Shown: positions 6,901 through 16,046, numbered from the stretch's first letter. The stretch: DNA of 53,831 bases from RGIG4608 sp051867875 (GCA_051867875.1 JBJDZG010000019.1:1-53831), one strand, 5' to 3'. The notes: generated by a model from the sequence alone, not told the origin. Numbers and translations: made by a program.

Positions 6901-7521
6901 TTAACAGCAGCGAATGAGGTCGCCGCCCATACATTCACAGCAACAGTCGGCACACACGAGCGAGGTACAGCAGTCCATATCGCAGCAACCGTTTGACTGA
7001 TAGGTTCTGTAAGTGCCGTTGTGCTCTGCTCTCATGCGGAACTGATTTCTTGCATTTTTGTATTCAAAATTGTTCGGGTCCATATTGCAAGCCATATCAA
7101 AATATCTTTGTGCGTCGGCGTAATGTCCTTTTTTGACCATTACGCAAGCGTAAAGATAGTGCCACTCGGCACCTCTCGTCTGCTGTGGCGTTGAAATGAG
7201 CATCTGCTCCGCTTCAAATATGCTTCCCATATTGATGAACTGTCGGACTCGGGTGTAGAACTCGCTGTTTGAGGAGCTTCCGGGATTAAAACCGCCGTCG
7301 TATGAAGAATTTCTGTTCTGATTTGAGCCGCCGCTTCTTATTTTCTGTATCTCGTCGTAAGCGGCGTTTATGTCCTTCATCTTCTCGTTTGCAAGCTCTG
7401 CAAGGTCGCTGTCCGCAAACCTGTCGGGGTGATATTTTTTGACGAGGGCGCGGTAAGCGTCTTTAATTTCTTCGTCTGTTGCGCTCGGGTCAACGCCGAG
7501 CACTTTGTAAGGGTCTTTCAT
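6901..7521 (-). CDS. J-domain protein with cysteine-rich C-terminus
   Basis: A 206-residue protein. Residues 1-65 are a J domain with the HPD motif in KKYHPDRF, which stimulates DnaK ATPase. A Gly/Asn/Ser linker follows, then a TPR-like helical part (about 90-165), then a tail starting CCDMDCCTSLVCADCCCECM with 11 cysteines in 28 residues. Classical DnaJ zinc-finger repeats (CxxCxGxG) are absent. The tail suggests metal or redox chemistry; the client is unknown. It sits between the DUF5685 gene and a membrane protein gene on one strand, with a good AGGAG site before its ATG. Confidence 0.85.
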   Translation of the reverse strand: MKDPYKVLGVDPSATDEEIKDAYRALVKKYHPDRFADSDLAELANEKMKDINAAYDEIQKIRSGGSNQNRNSSYDGGFNPGSSSNSEFYTRVRQFINMGSIFEAEQMLISTPQQTRGAEWHYLYACVMVKKGHYADAQRYFDMACNMDPNNFEYKNARNQFRMRAEHNGTYRTYQSNGCCDMDCCTSLVCADCCCECMGGDLIRCC

Positions 7522-7560
7522 TAAATTTCTCCTGTGAAAATATATAGTAAATGATTAAAT

Positions 7561-8442
7561 TCAAGATTTGTTTTTGTCTTTGTCCTTCGTTTTTCTGTCG
7601 CACACGCGCCTCACACTCGCGGGCATACCGAGGCAGAGAATATTTTTGATTATCTCGGAGCGATTTGCGTCCGCATCGTCATCGAGCAAATCAATGGCGC
7701 TCATGGCGATTGCAAGCTCCGCTTCAAGCATGCTTGAAACCGAGAGCATATCGTCCTCAGAAAAATCCGCCTTGCCGTAGAGGAGCACGAAGGGATTGTA
7801 CGAGCCGCTCTTTCTGTCGCGCTCGTAATCGTCGAAGGCGTCGACCATATAAACCCACCTGCCCACGCGATTGCCGATTTTGTCCGCAATCAGCTTTTTT
7901 TCTCCATCAAGACCGAATGAGAGGAGCGACGCCATTATCTGCCCGAAAATATCCGCAGGCTTGTCAATGGACGCTACCTCGTTCTTTTCAAGCTCGGACA
8001 GCTCTGCGAGCTTATCTCTGACGAGGTGTGAAAGCTCGGGGAGAGCATCTTCGGACTCTTTCTCCATCTTGGAAAAAACCAATCCGAGAAGTCTTGCGAG
8101 CGTGCGCTTGGCACCGTTCTCGTCGCTTATGCTGTCGCGGATTTTTCCCGCGGTCATAATGCCGCTGACGTACGCGCAATATCTGAGCTCGGGATTTGTT
8201 TTTACCGTGTCAATGGCGCGCAGAGGGTGGCGGGGGCATCTCTTTTTTTCAAATTCGACGTTTACGCCATCAAGCATTTCGCGCAAAAGGACGAAAAAGG
8301 TCATATCGTAGCTTAAAGTCAGACGCGAAATACAGCCCGTGCACTTGCCCATAGCATGACAAAGACCGCAGTATGTAGCCCTGTAATAATCAAATTCACG
8401 AATGCGAAGGGACGGCTTATCCGTCAACACATATCCGAACAT
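7561..8442 (-). CDS. DUF5685 family protein
   Basis: A 293-residue, mostly helical soluble protein starting MFGYVLTDKPSLRIREFDYY. The N-terminus has two cysteine pairs in YCGLCHAMGKCTGC (C25, C28, C34, C37) and a further RCPRHP, hinting at metal binding. As I recall the family, it is conserved in Clostridia next to a J-domain gene, as here. The biochemical function is unknown. It is the first gene of the three-gene minus-strand operon; no clear promoter was found upstream. Confidence 0.75.
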   Translation of the reverse strand: MFGYVLTDKPSLRIREFDYYRATYCGLCHAMGKCTGCISRLTLSYDMTFFVLLREMLDGVNVEFEKKRCPRHPLRAIDTVKTNPELRYCAYVSGIMTAGKIRDSISDENGAKRTLARLLGLVFSKMEKESEDALPELSHLVRDKLAELSELEKNEVASIDKPADIFGQIMASLLSFGLDGEKKLIADKIGNRVGRWVYMVDAFDDYERDRKSGSYNPFVLLYGKADFSEDDMLSVSSMLEAELAIAMSAIDLLDDDADANRSEIIKNILCLGMPASVRRVCDRKTKDKDKNKS

Positions 8443-8535
8443 TTGAAAAATTCTCCCTTCGCTAAAAATAATCCATACTAATAATACTACTCTGCCGAAA
8501 AAAAGTATAGGTATAATTTGTTAATTTTTTTGCTA

Positions 8536-8564
8536 TTGACATTGTTTTTCCGATATGCTACAAT
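8536..8564 (+). promoter_or_regulatory. promoter of the 82-residue gene
   Basis: TTGACA (8536-8541), a 17-base spacer and TACAAT (8559-8564), 30 bases before the ATG at 8595. Confidence 0.8.
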
Positions 8565-8594
8565 ATTTATGTAAAACATACGGAGGTAAGTACA

Positions 8595-8843
8595 ATGGCA
8601 AAAAAGCAAACTTGGATAACCGAAATAGACGGCACGAAGCACGTAATTCACTATTCTCCCCGCACGCTCTTTTCGCGCGCTAAAATAACTATCAACGGAA
8701 ATACGTATCCGCTTTATTCAGCCAAGCTCTTCGGCGAGAGTCAGGACGCTTTCAAGCTCGGTGAGAGCAGAGCGATAATCACCATCGCAAAGAATAAGAA
8801 AGCTACCGTTGCCGTTGACGGAGAGGTTTTAGGAGAGAATTAA
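8595..8843 (+). CDS. small conserved-looking protein of unknown function
   Basis: An 82-residue protein predicted to be all beta, with strands such as WITEIDGTKHVIHY, AKITINGNTYPLY and ATVAVDGEVLG. It has no signal peptide or membrane segment. CGGAGG precedes the ATG by nine bases. It has its own promoter and terminator, which argues that it is a real and well-expressed gene. I do not recognise the family. Confidence 0.8.
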   Translation: MAKKQTWITEIDGTKHVIHYSPRTLFSRAKITINGNTYPLYSAKLFGESQDAFKLGESRAIITIAKNKKATVAVDGEVLGEN

Positions 8844-8866
8844 ATTAAATCAAACTCAATAAATCC

Positions 8867-8898
8867 AAAACGATAGCCCGTACGGGCTATCGTTTTTT
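8867..8898. terminator. bidirectional terminator
   Basis: AAAACGATAGCCC pairs perfectly with GGGCTATCGTTTT around a GTAC centre, followed by T6. It separates two convergent genes. Confidence 0.92.
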
Positions 8899-8906
8899 GC
8901 GTTAAA

Positions 8907-10679
8907 TCAACGCGGTCCGGTCGGTCTGCCACCCATGCCCGAGCTTTGACCGTAAATATATCCGCTCATAGTCAGCGAGCCGAGAAGCGTTCCGCCCTCT
9001 TGCGTTGTGTTGTGAGCAAATCCGTTTTTGTCAAGTCCCGAAACGGTGGCGTTCATATATACCGAATACGTTCCGCTGTTCTTTATCTCGGGAGCGGAGA
9101 AGAGCGCGCAAGAAAAAGATTTCGTTGAGGTGAATGCAAGTATCATGTTGCCGTTTTCATCGCAAAGACTCAAGACTGTGCCCGACGAAGCGGAGCCGTT
9201 AAGTCCTACAAGGATAGAGCCCTGTTTTGCCTCGGAGAAATTCTGTGCCATGTCGCTCGTGCCGAGGGTTATGACAACACCGCCCGTGATTTTGGCATTT
9301 GAGTTGTAGTCAAGCGAGCCGTTTCCGCCTCTTGAAGGACCGTCAACCAAGACGATACCGCCACTTATTTCGATAGAATTGTTGCTGTCAACGCCGTCGC
9401 CCTCGCTGTGAATTACCGTATATCCGCCGCTTATCTTAATCGAGCCTGTACCAGAGCCGAACATATCACCGCCCGGTCTGCCCGTTACACCTGTATTTGA
9501 ATCATTACCGCCTGCGGCGTTCATTCCGTCGTCGGTTGAGGTGATATCAATATATCCGCCCGAAATGATTATATCGGTTGCTTCAATGCCCTCGTAGGAA
9601 TTTGTGATATCAATGTTGCCGCCCGATATTTCAAGCGTGTTATCGGTATGAATAGCGTCGTCGCCCGTGTCAATTATGAAGCTGCCGCCCGATATTGCAA
9701 TATCCCCGTTTGAATGAAGCGCGTCGTCCTGTGAGTCGATGTTAAATTGACCGCCCGACACCGCAATGCCTTCGCCGCCCTTAATTGCTTTTGAGGACTC
9801 GGTGCTGAGCTTTGACAAGGTTTTTATAGTAAATGAACCGCCGTCTATCTTGACTATCGAGTATGCGTCGAGACCGTCGTTGTTTGCCGTGAGGTCAAAA
9901 GTGCCGCTTTGAATATAGATATATCCCAAGCCTTCGTCAATGGCGTTGTCGGCGCGAAGAGCGTCACTTCCTGCGCTTATTTTTACCGTAGCGTCCGTTA
10001 TTTTAAGGCTGTCCTTACCGCAAATTCCCGCGCCCACCGCCGACACGCTTATGTTGCCGCCGCATATCGTGAGCGAGTCCTTTGAAACTATTCCGTGGAG
10101 ATTTTCCGCATTAACAGAAAGAGAACCTTTGCCGTTGATAACGAGGTTTGATTTTGAAAAAATAACTCCGTCAACCGTGCCGGCGCCGTCGGTCATACTG
10201 TATCCGTCTCCGTCGGAGAGGGTGTTTTCAGCTCCGTCTGCGAGAGTCAAGGTTACTTTTTTACCGCTCTTGATATAGATAGCAGGCCCGTTTGAGTTGT
10301 GAAGCGTAAGTCCGTCAAAAACTATGACAGCCTCCTTACCCTTACCTATATCCGCCTCAATAGAGCCGTCCTGACAGTTGCCGGAGATGATAAATGTGCC
10401 CGCGCCCGAAATAAGTAAATCCGTGCCGTCGGCATTTGCACCCTTGCCGTTTATTTCAATACTTCCGTTCGAAAATTTTACGGTTGTTGCACCGTCTTCC
10501 GAATAGGAAGGGGATAGGTCATCACCGCCGAAGGACGTGTCAATATTACCGAGTTTGTCGTTTATACCGTTGCCCGAGTTGACATCACCTATGCCATCGC
10601 ACGAGGCAAGTGTGAAAAGCATCATCACACACACAAGGAGCAGGGCAATCGCTTTGTTTATTATAGCTTTGTTTTTCAT
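8907..10679 (-). CDS. Cthe_2159-like carbohydrate-binding beta-helix lipoprotein
   Basis: A 590-residue exported protein. The signal peptide ends in lipobox LASC, followed by a short Gly/Asp/Asn linker. Most of the rest is a repetitive right-handed beta-helix with many GGxxxI, I-x-S-x-D-D-A-L/I-H and ISGG turns (for example SQDDALHSNGDIAISGGSF). The Clostridium thermocellum Cthe_2159 prototype is known to bind pectic and cellulosic polymers on the cell surface. It is the last gene of a VTC-DUF4956-Cthe_2159 set, an arrangement I recall from other Firmicutes; its ATG overlaps the DUF4956 stop codon by one base. Confidence 0.83.
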   Translation of the reverse strand: MKNKAIINKAIALLLVCVMMLFTLASCDGIGDVNSGNGINDKLGNIDTSFGGDDLSPSYSEDGATTVKFSNGSIEINGKGANADGTDLLISGAGTFIISGNCQDGSIEADIGKGKEAVIVFDGLTLHNSNGPAIYIKSGKKVTLTLADGAENTLSDGDGYSMTDGAGTVDGVIFSKSNLVINGKGSLSVNAENLHGIVSKDSLTICGGNISVSAVGAGICGKDSLKITDATVKISAGSDALRADNAIDEGLGYIYIQSGTFDLTANNDGLDAYSIVKIDGGSFTIKTLSKLSTESSKAIKGGEGIAVSGGQFNIDSQDDALHSNGDIAISGGSFIIDTGDDAIHTDNTLEISGGNIDITNSYEGIEATDIIISGGYIDITSTDDGMNAAGGNDSNTGVTGRPGGDMFGSGTGSIKISGGYTVIHSEGDGVDSNNSIEISGGIVLVDGPSRGGNGSLDYNSNAKITGGVVITLGTSDMAQNFSEAKQGSILVGLNGSASSGTVLSLCDENGNMILAFTSTKSFSCALFSAPEIKNSGTYSVYMNATVSGLDKNGFAHNTTQEGGTLLGSLTMSGYIYGQSSGMGGRPTGPR

Positions 10680-11344
10680 TACAGTTCCTCAATATTTCCC
10701 TCGGGCCTGAATATTGCCACCTCAAGATTTCCGTTGCGTACTCGGATATCATCGATGAACTTTCTTATATCGCCCTCGTTTTTAAGATTTATTCTGTATG
10801 TAAGCTTGTATAGGCTTCCCATGTTCGCACTTTTGACTGAAACAAGGGAGCATTTGCTCGTGTACTTTTCGAAAAGGTCGCTGAAAGTACCCTCAAAATT
10901 GAGGTTTTCGGGAGTCGTTATGCGGAGCTCAAATTCGTCCTCGCTCTTTATTCTGATAAGCGAGAGCACGACTATGCAAAGGCACGCGATGAGCGTAAAT
11001 ACCACCGCAATTCCAATATAGCCCGATGCGCAGGTAAGACCTGCGGTCATCGTTACGAAAATCGATACGATATCCTTTGCTTTTGCGGGCACGGAACGGA
11101 AACGAATGATTGAAAAAGCACCCGCTACCGCAATTCCGGCGCCGATATTGCCGTTAACCATTACAATTACAGTTTGCACCGCAAGGGGCAGAATTATAAG
11201 ACTTGCGAAAAAGCTTTTTGAAATCCTTTGGCGGAAGACAGTCGCAAACGCCACTAAAATGCCGCATATTATGGACGCAAGGGCACTCAAAAGATAGGTG
11301 TCTATGGTCATCTCACCTGTTAAAATATTTGCAAAAATGTTCAT
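10679..11344 (-). CDS. DUF4956 membrane protein
   Basis: A 221-residue protein with four or five transmembrane segments in its first 130 residues. It has the family's FSIIRFRSVPAKAKDIVSIF motif, then a cytosolic C-terminal domain of alternating strands and helices. DUF4956 genes neighbour VTC-domain genes in bacteria and may form part of a polyphosphate or surface-polymer module; the activity is unknown. It overlaps the VTC gene by four bases (ATGA) and the lipoprotein gene by one, so the three are translationally coupled. Confidence 0.85.
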   Translation of the reverse strand: MNIFANILTGEMTIDTYLLSALASIICGILVAFATVFRQRISKSFFASLIILPLAVQTVIVMVNGNIGAGIAVAGAFSIIRFRSVPAKAKDIVSIFVTMTAGLTCASGYIGIAVVFTLIACLCIVVLSLIRIKSEDEFELRITTPENLNFEGTFSDLFEKYTSKCSLVSVKSANMGSLYKLTYRINLKNEGDIRKFIDDIRVRNGNLEVAIFRPEGNIEEL

Positions 11345-12039
11345 TTTTCATTTCTCCTTGTAATATCAAAGTATGCATTGGCGTATTTGGAGAAGGATTT
11401 GGGATATATTTTGCACTCCGACAGAGCACGTGCGAGCCACAAAGGCATAGCACCCGCCGTCTTTATCTCCATAACACACTCACCGTCTGCGACTATCGGG
11501 ACGCCGTCCGCGATGTTTTCTTTATTCGGAAACCCAAATCTGTATCTTAGGTCGCGGTCAAACGTCAGACGAACATCGGGGTCGTCCGAGGCGAAATACG
11601 CTTCTCTTTGGCAGAGGATGCAGACACCGGGCTTCGGCTGACGGTAAAATTTCATCAGATAGTCGATTTCCCGCATTATTTGAGTGTCTATCGGCGGAAC
11701 TCCGCTCTCGATATACTCAAACGCCGTATTTTTCTTCATAGAAACTCTCCTCTTGTAAACGATGCCCCTGTATTTCTTTTTGATTTCAAAAAATACTTTG
11801 GTGTCGTCGTCGGGCACTCCGTAGCTTCTTATCCTCAGCTTTTCCTTGTATGCTTTTGCATCAATGGAATTTCTGATTAGCAGATAATCGGGTGTGTCGA
11901 GGTAGAGGGAGCACACGGCAGAAAGCCCGTGCTTGTCGGGAACCATATACTTTCTGATTTTCGGCATAAGCATGTCAAGCTCGTCTTTTGTGAGAAGATA
12001 CTTTTTTTCATACCGCTTGAAAATCATAATATCACTCAT
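11341..12039 (-). CDS. VTC domain protein (polyphosphate polymerase-like)
   Basis: A 232-residue protein starting MSDIMIFKRYEKKYLLTKDE, with basic tunnel motifs KEKLRIRSY, FFEIKKKYRG and KRRVSM, and a late acidic residue in CVMEIKTAG. This is the triphosphate-tunnel fold of the VTC catalytic domain, which in yeast makes polyphosphate from ATP. Substrate here is not proven. ATG at complement 12037-12039 follows AAGGGAG; the longer frame needs an upstream TTG. First gene of the operon, divergent from the two-component system. Confidence 0.85.
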   Translation of the reverse strand: MSDIMIFKRYEKKYLLTKDELDMLMPKIRKYMVPDKHGLSAVCSLYLDTPDYLLIRNSIDAKAYKEKLRIRSYGVPDDDTKVFFEIKKKYRGIVYKRRVSMKKNTAFEYIESGVPPIDTQIMREIDYLMKFYRQPKPGVCILCQREAYFASDDPDVRLTFDRDLRYRFGFPNKENIADGVPIVADGECVMEIKTAGAMPLWLARALSECKIYPKSFSKYANAYFDITRRNEK

Positions 12040-12177
12040 ATCGCTCTCCCTTCTCAAATTTGTTTACGGCTTTACAGTCTAATTATACCACATTACGGAT
12101 TAATTTTATATAGGTTTTCTTAAAAAAACTTGAAAAATCGTCAAAGAAAGTTGATTTTTGACTTTTATTCTTTCCTC

Positions 12178-12203
12178 TTTAAGCATTTTTTAAGTATTAT
12201 AAG
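12178..12203 (+). promoter_or_regulatory. possible response-regulator direct repeats
   Basis: TTTAAG occurs at 12178-12183 and 12189-12194, eleven bases apart, with TATAAG at 12198-12203, just before the -35 box of the regulator gene. OmpR-type regulators bind direct repeats at this spacing; autoregulation is inferred. Confidence 0.4.
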
Positions 12204-12213
12204 TTAAAATGAC

Positions 12214-12242
12214 TTGCAGAATCACAGATTATGTATTATAAT
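12214..12242 (+). promoter_or_regulatory. promoter of the two-component operon
   Basis: TTGCAG (12214-12219), a 17-base spacer and TATAAT (12237-12242), 29 bases before the ATG. Confidence 0.78.
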
Positions 12243-12271
12243 AAAAATATAAAAAAGGACGGAGTAAATAA

Positions 12272-12952
12272 ATGAACATATTGATTGTTGAAGACGAAAA
12301 GCGACTTGCCGACGCGCTCTCGCACATTCTTCTTGATAAAAAATATATGGTTGACGTCGTCTATGACGGCGCGGACGGTCTTGCCTACGGTGAGAGCGGA
12401 ATATACGACTGTATCATACTCGATATAATGCTGCCGTCGATGAACGGCTTTGAGGTCTGCCGTGAGCTCCGCAAGAAAAAGATTATGACACCCGTACTGA
12501 TGCTCACCGCCAAGGATACGGTTTCCGACAAGGTAACGGGACTTGACGCGGGCGCTGACGACTATATGACCAAACCCTTTTCGCCCGACGAGCTTCTCGC
12601 CCGTCTGCGCGTTCTCACACGCCGCCGCGGAGAGGTCATTCTCGACGAGATGAGATTCGGTGATATCATTCTTCACTTGGACAGCTCAAAGCTATCCTGC
12701 GTGAACAATTCAAAGAATATACACCTCAATTTCAAGGAAAGTGAAATGCTCAAAATGTTCCTTGCAAAGCCCGAGGTCATCATCTCAAAGGTCGACCTTA
12801 TAACGAAAATCTGGGGATATGATTCCGACGCGGGCGACAATAACGTTGAGGCGTATATATCGTTCCTGCGCAAAAAGCTCCACTTCGTTGAGTCGAGCGT
12901 TGAAATTCAGTCGGTAAAAAAGCTCGGCTACAAGCTGACTGCAAAAAGCTGA
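12272..12952 (+). CDS. OmpR-family response regulator
   Basis: A 226-residue DNA-binding regulator. The receiver domain has the acidic pair in VEDEK, the phospho-acceptor D51 in CIILDIMLPSMNG, the Thr in MLTAKD and the Lys in MTKPF. The C-terminal winged helix (about 125-224) has EAYISFLRKKL and the final KLGYKL motif. AAGGACGGAG precedes the ATG. The kinase gene follows after 18 bases. The adjacent divergent VTC operon is a plausible target, but no shared site is proven. Confidence 0.94.
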   Translation: MNILIVEDEKRLADALSHILLDKKYMVDVVYDGADGLAYGESGIYDCIILDIMLPSMNGFEVCRELRKKKIMTPVLMLTAKDTVSDKVTGLDAGADDYMTKPFSPDELLARLRVLTRRRGEVILDEMRFGDIILHLDSSKLSCVNNSKNIHLNFKESEMLKMFLAKPEVIISKVDLITKIWGYDSDAGDNNVEAYISFLRKKLHFVESSVEIQSVKKLGYKLTAKS

Positions 12953-12970
12953 TAAGAAAAGAGGACTTTT

Positions 12971-14191
12971 ATGTTAAAACGGCTCAAACTGAAATTTATT
13001 TTGAATAATATGTTCTCGATTGGCATTGTCGTCGTGACTATCTTCTTTTCTCTGTGTCTGATGACCTTCTTTATTGAAGAGGGAAAAATCACGGACACGC
13101 TTGAGGAGAATATAGCAATTGCCGAAAAGAATCCGATGCTTTTGCCAAACCTTCAAAAAGCACCCGATAAGGTCGTTTACGATACGGAGCTCACCGTGTT
13201 CGTTCTGGAAGACGGCACAGTAGTTTCCGTAACGGAGAATGACCTCACGCCGAATTTTTTGAATCGTCTTACGTCAAAAGTTCTTGAAAACGACTATGAA
13301 AGGGGTGTTATTCCGCGTGCGGGACTCAGCTATATGCAGAAGAAAACTCCGGGCGGAGTGCTGATTTCATTCGTTTCAAGAGAGCATTTGACTGAGCGCT
13401 TGCGCGAATCCGTTTCTCAGGCTTGCTTTGGAGCGTTTTTCAGCCTTCTTCTTTTCCTATATATAAGTAAGCGTCTGGCGGATATCGCCATAGCCCCCGT
13501 TGAAAAGGCTTGGGAACAGCAAAAGCAGTTCTTGGCTGACGCCTCGCACGACTTGAAAACACCGCTGACGGTAATTTTAGCAAACAACAATATCCTCGCC
13601 GCCCACAAGGACAGTACGGTCGAGTCGCAGATGAAGTGGATAGAGAGCACGAACGAGGAAGCGGGCAGAATGAGCGACCTCGTCAACAAGATGCTTGAGC
13701 TTGCCAAGAGCGAGGCGACGAAAGAGGAGCTGAAATTGGGCGAAACGGATATCAGCGAAACGGTCGAGAACGCCATTTTGCAGTTTGAGGTCGTCGCGTT
13801 TGAGAAAAATATCACGATTGAGGGCGACATTCAGCCGAATATCATCGCAAAAACCCACCGTGCCACGTTTGCCAAGGTGCTTGAAATACTTTTCGATAAC
13901 GCGATCAAATACAGCTATGAAAACGAAAAAATAACCGTCGGACTGCATCAGTCATCGAAAAAGGCGGTTTTCACCATCAATAATAAGGGCGAATATATAA
14001 AAGAAAACGAGCTACCCCACATTTTTGAGAGGTTTTACCGCACGAATAAGGAGAGGGAAGTCGGCGGTCACGGCTTGGGACTTTCGATAGCGAAGAAAAA
14101 ATGCGATATGATAGGAGCAAAGATTTCCGTCGAGAGCAACGCCGAGGACGGCACGACGTTCACGATTACAATGAAATGTAAAAACAAATAA
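12971..14191 (+). CDS. sensor histidine kinase
   Basis: A 406-residue membrane kinase. Two transmembrane helices (about 12-35 and 150-167) enclose an extracytoplasmic sensor region of about 110 residues. The HisKA domain has the phospho-accepting H193 in FLADASHDLKTPLT. The ATPase part shows the N box VLEILFDNAIKYS, PHIFERFYR and GHGLGLSIAKKK. No clear HAMP domain is seen between the second helix and HisKA. It partners the regulator immediately upstream. The signal is unknown. Confidence 0.94.
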   Translation: MLKRLKLKFILNNMFSIGIVVVTIFFSLCLMTFFIEEGKITDTLEENIAIAEKNPMLLPNLQKAPDKVVYDTELTVFVLEDGTVVSVTENDLTPNFLNRLTSKVLENDYERGVIPRAGLSYMQKKTPGGVLISFVSREHLTERLRESVSQACFGAFFSLLLFLYISKRLADIAIAPVEKAWEQQKQFLADASHDLKTPLTVILANNNILAAHKDSTVESQMKWIESTNEEAGRMSDLVNKMLELAKSEATKEELKLGETDISETVENAILQFEVVAFEKNITIEGDIQPNIIAKTHRATFAKVLEILFDNAIKYSYENEKITVGLHQSSKKAVFTINNKGEYIKENELPHIFERFYRTNKEREVGGHGLGLSIAKKKCDMIGAKISVESNAEDGTTFTITMKCKNK

Positions 14192-14196
14192 AAATT

Positions 14197-14230
14197 GAGG
14201 TGCTACGCCATAGCGTAGCACCTCTTTTAT
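14197..14230 (+). terminator. terminator of the two-component operon
   Basis: GAGGTGCTACGC pairs perfectly with GCGTAGCACCTC around CATA and is followed by TTTTAT. Confidence 0.9.
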
Positions 14231-14285
14231 ACTCAATCGACTGCCGTCGAGTAACTCTCATGTTGGTTTTATTATAAAATCTATA

Positions 14286-14312
14286 TTAAAAACAACGATA
14301 ACAGTTGTTTGA
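14286..14312 (-). terminator. terminator of rny
   Basis: On the minus strand AAACAAC and GTTGTTT pair around a seven-base loop, followed by a T run and further AT-rich sequence. It lies just past the rny stop. Confidence 0.65.
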
Positions 14313-14324
14313 GAAGTGAGCAGT

Positions 14325-15860
14325 TTATTTTGCAAAATCAGCGACTCTGCTCTCCCTGATCAAATGAACTTTGATTTGACCGGGGTATTTCATTTCAGCC
14401 TGAATTTTAGCAGCCATTTCCCTCGCAATGAGCTTCATGCCCTCATCGTTAACCTGCTCGGGTTTAACCATAACGCGAACCTCGCGTCCTGCCTGAATAG
14501 CGTAAGCCTTGTCGATTCCGTCAAAGCTCGTTGCGATTTCCTCAAGCTTCTGCAAACGCTTGATATAGTTTTCCATATCCTCGCGTCTTGCGCCGGGTCT
14601 TGCAGCAGAAATAGCGTCTGCCGCCTGAACGAGTACCGCGACTATCGTTTTGGGCTCAACGTCGTTATGGTGAGCTTCGATAGCGTGGATTACTTCCTTG
14701 CTTTCCTTGTACTTTTTAACGGCGTTTACGCCAATCTCAACGTGAGAGCCCTCCACGTCGTGGGGGAACGCCTTGCCGATATCGTGAAGAAGTCCCGCGC
14801 GTCTTGCGGTAGCCGCGTCAACGCCGAGCTCCTCAGCCATGATACCTGCTAAGAAAGCAACCTCAATAGAATGTTTAAGTACGTTTTGACCGTAACTTGT
14901 ACGGTAACGCAAACGTCCGAGAAGCTTTACAAGCTCGGGGTGAATACCGTGTATTCCGACCTCAAACGTAGCTCTCTCACCTGCCTGTTTAACAGATGCG
15001 TCAACCTCTTTCTGAGCCTTTTCAACCATTTCCTCGATTCTTGCGGGGTGGATTCGGCCATCGGAGATAAGCTTTTCAAGCGCGATTCTCGCTACCTCGC
15101 GGCGAACGGGGTCAAAGCCCGAAATAGTGATAGCTTCGGGTGTGTCATCAATAATGAGCTCAACGCCCGTAAGAGTTTCAATCTTTTGGATATTTCTACC
15201 CTCACGGCCGATGATTCTTCCTTTCATTTCCTCGCTGGGCAGAGCAACTACCGAGATAGTAGCCTCGGCTACGTGGTCAGCAGCACAGCGCTGAATTGCA
15301 AGGGAAAGAATATTTCTTGCCTTTTCTTCGGATTCTTCCTTAAACTGAGTTTCGAGCTCGTCAAGTCTTTGAGCCAGCTCATGCTTGACCTGACTTTCGA
15401 CCTTTTCGATAAGCTGTTCCTTCGCCTCGTTAATGGAAAGACCCGAAATTTCTTCAAGAACCGTCAACTGCTTGGCGAGTGCCTCTTCCGCCTGAGCGCG
15501 TATCGCATCGACGTCTTTGAGTTTTCTGTCAAGCTGTTCGTTCTTCTTTTCAAGAGCCTCGCTCTTTTTGTCGAGATTTTCTTCCTTCTGAACCAAACGA
15601 CGCTCGGTCTTTGAAATCTCGCTTCTGCGCTCTTTCATTTCACGCTCGGATTCGTTCCTCTGTCGGAGTATTTCCTCTTTGGCTTCAATTAAGGCTTCTT
15701 TTTTCTTTGTTTCCGCCTCTTTTTCACCGTCAAGGACGATTCTCTTGGCTTCTTCTTCAGCAGACCCTATCTTACCCTCGGCAATTTTTTTTCGGAGTAT
15801 CATTCCGGCGAAAGCGCCGACTGCCAACGATACGACTGCTATAAGAACATACAAAAACAT
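14325..15860 (-). CDS. rny: ribonuclease Y
   Basis: A 511-residue membrane-anchored endoribonuclease that starts mRNA decay in Firmicutes. One transmembrane helix at the N-terminus (about 2-22) is followed by a long charged coiled coil (about 30-185). Then come a KH RNA-binding domain with GRIIGREGRNIQ and an HD domain with the metal-binding pair in LLHDIGKAF. The length matches the family (about 520). AAAGGAGGTG precedes the ATG. It is monocistronic with its own promoter and terminator. Confidence 0.97.
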   Translation of the reverse strand: MFLYVLIAVVSLAVGAFAGMILRKKIAEGKIGSAEEEAKRIVLDGEKEAETKKKEALIEAKEEILRQRNESEREMKERRSEISKTERRLVQKEENLDKKSEALEKKNEQLDRKLKDVDAIRAQAEEALAKQLTVLEEISGLSINEAKEQLIEKVESQVKHELAQRLDELETQFKEESEEKARNILSLAIQRCAADHVAEATISVVALPSEEMKGRIIGREGRNIQKIETLTGVELIIDDTPEAITISGFDPVRREVARIALEKLISDGRIHPARIEEMVEKAQKEVDASVKQAGERATFEVGIHGIHPELVKLLGRLRYRTSYGQNVLKHSIEVAFLAGIMAEELGVDAATARRAGLLHDIGKAFPHDVEGSHVEIGVNAVKKYKESKEVIHAIEAHHNDVEPKTIVAVLVQAADAISAARPGARREDMENYIKRLQKLEEIATSFDGIDKAYAIQAGREVRVMVKPEQVNDEGMKLIAREMAAKIQAEMKYPGQIKVHLIRESRVADFAK

Positions 15861-15935
15861 ATTGCACCTCCTTTTTTGTTTAATTTTTCAATATATTCCA
15901 ACAAGTACTATTTTTCAATCTAGTAACTCATTCTT

Positions 15936-15964
15936 ATTTTACAACCTTTTTGGCAAATTGTCAA
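15936..15964 (-). promoter_or_regulatory. rny promoter
   Basis: On the minus strand TTGACA (complement 15959-15964), a 17-base spacer and TAAAAT (complement 15936-15941), about 75 bases before the start codon. Confidence 0.78.
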
Positions 15965-16046
15965 GATATTTTTGCACTGTTAATATTTTTATTTATGCAA
16001 AATGGTTAAAAAAATATCAAAATCTCATAAAATATTGCCGAAACTA

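Noticed and set aside
14316..15614. Long plus-strand frames opposite rny
   Set aside because: Shadows of rny with no family resemblance and no start signals.
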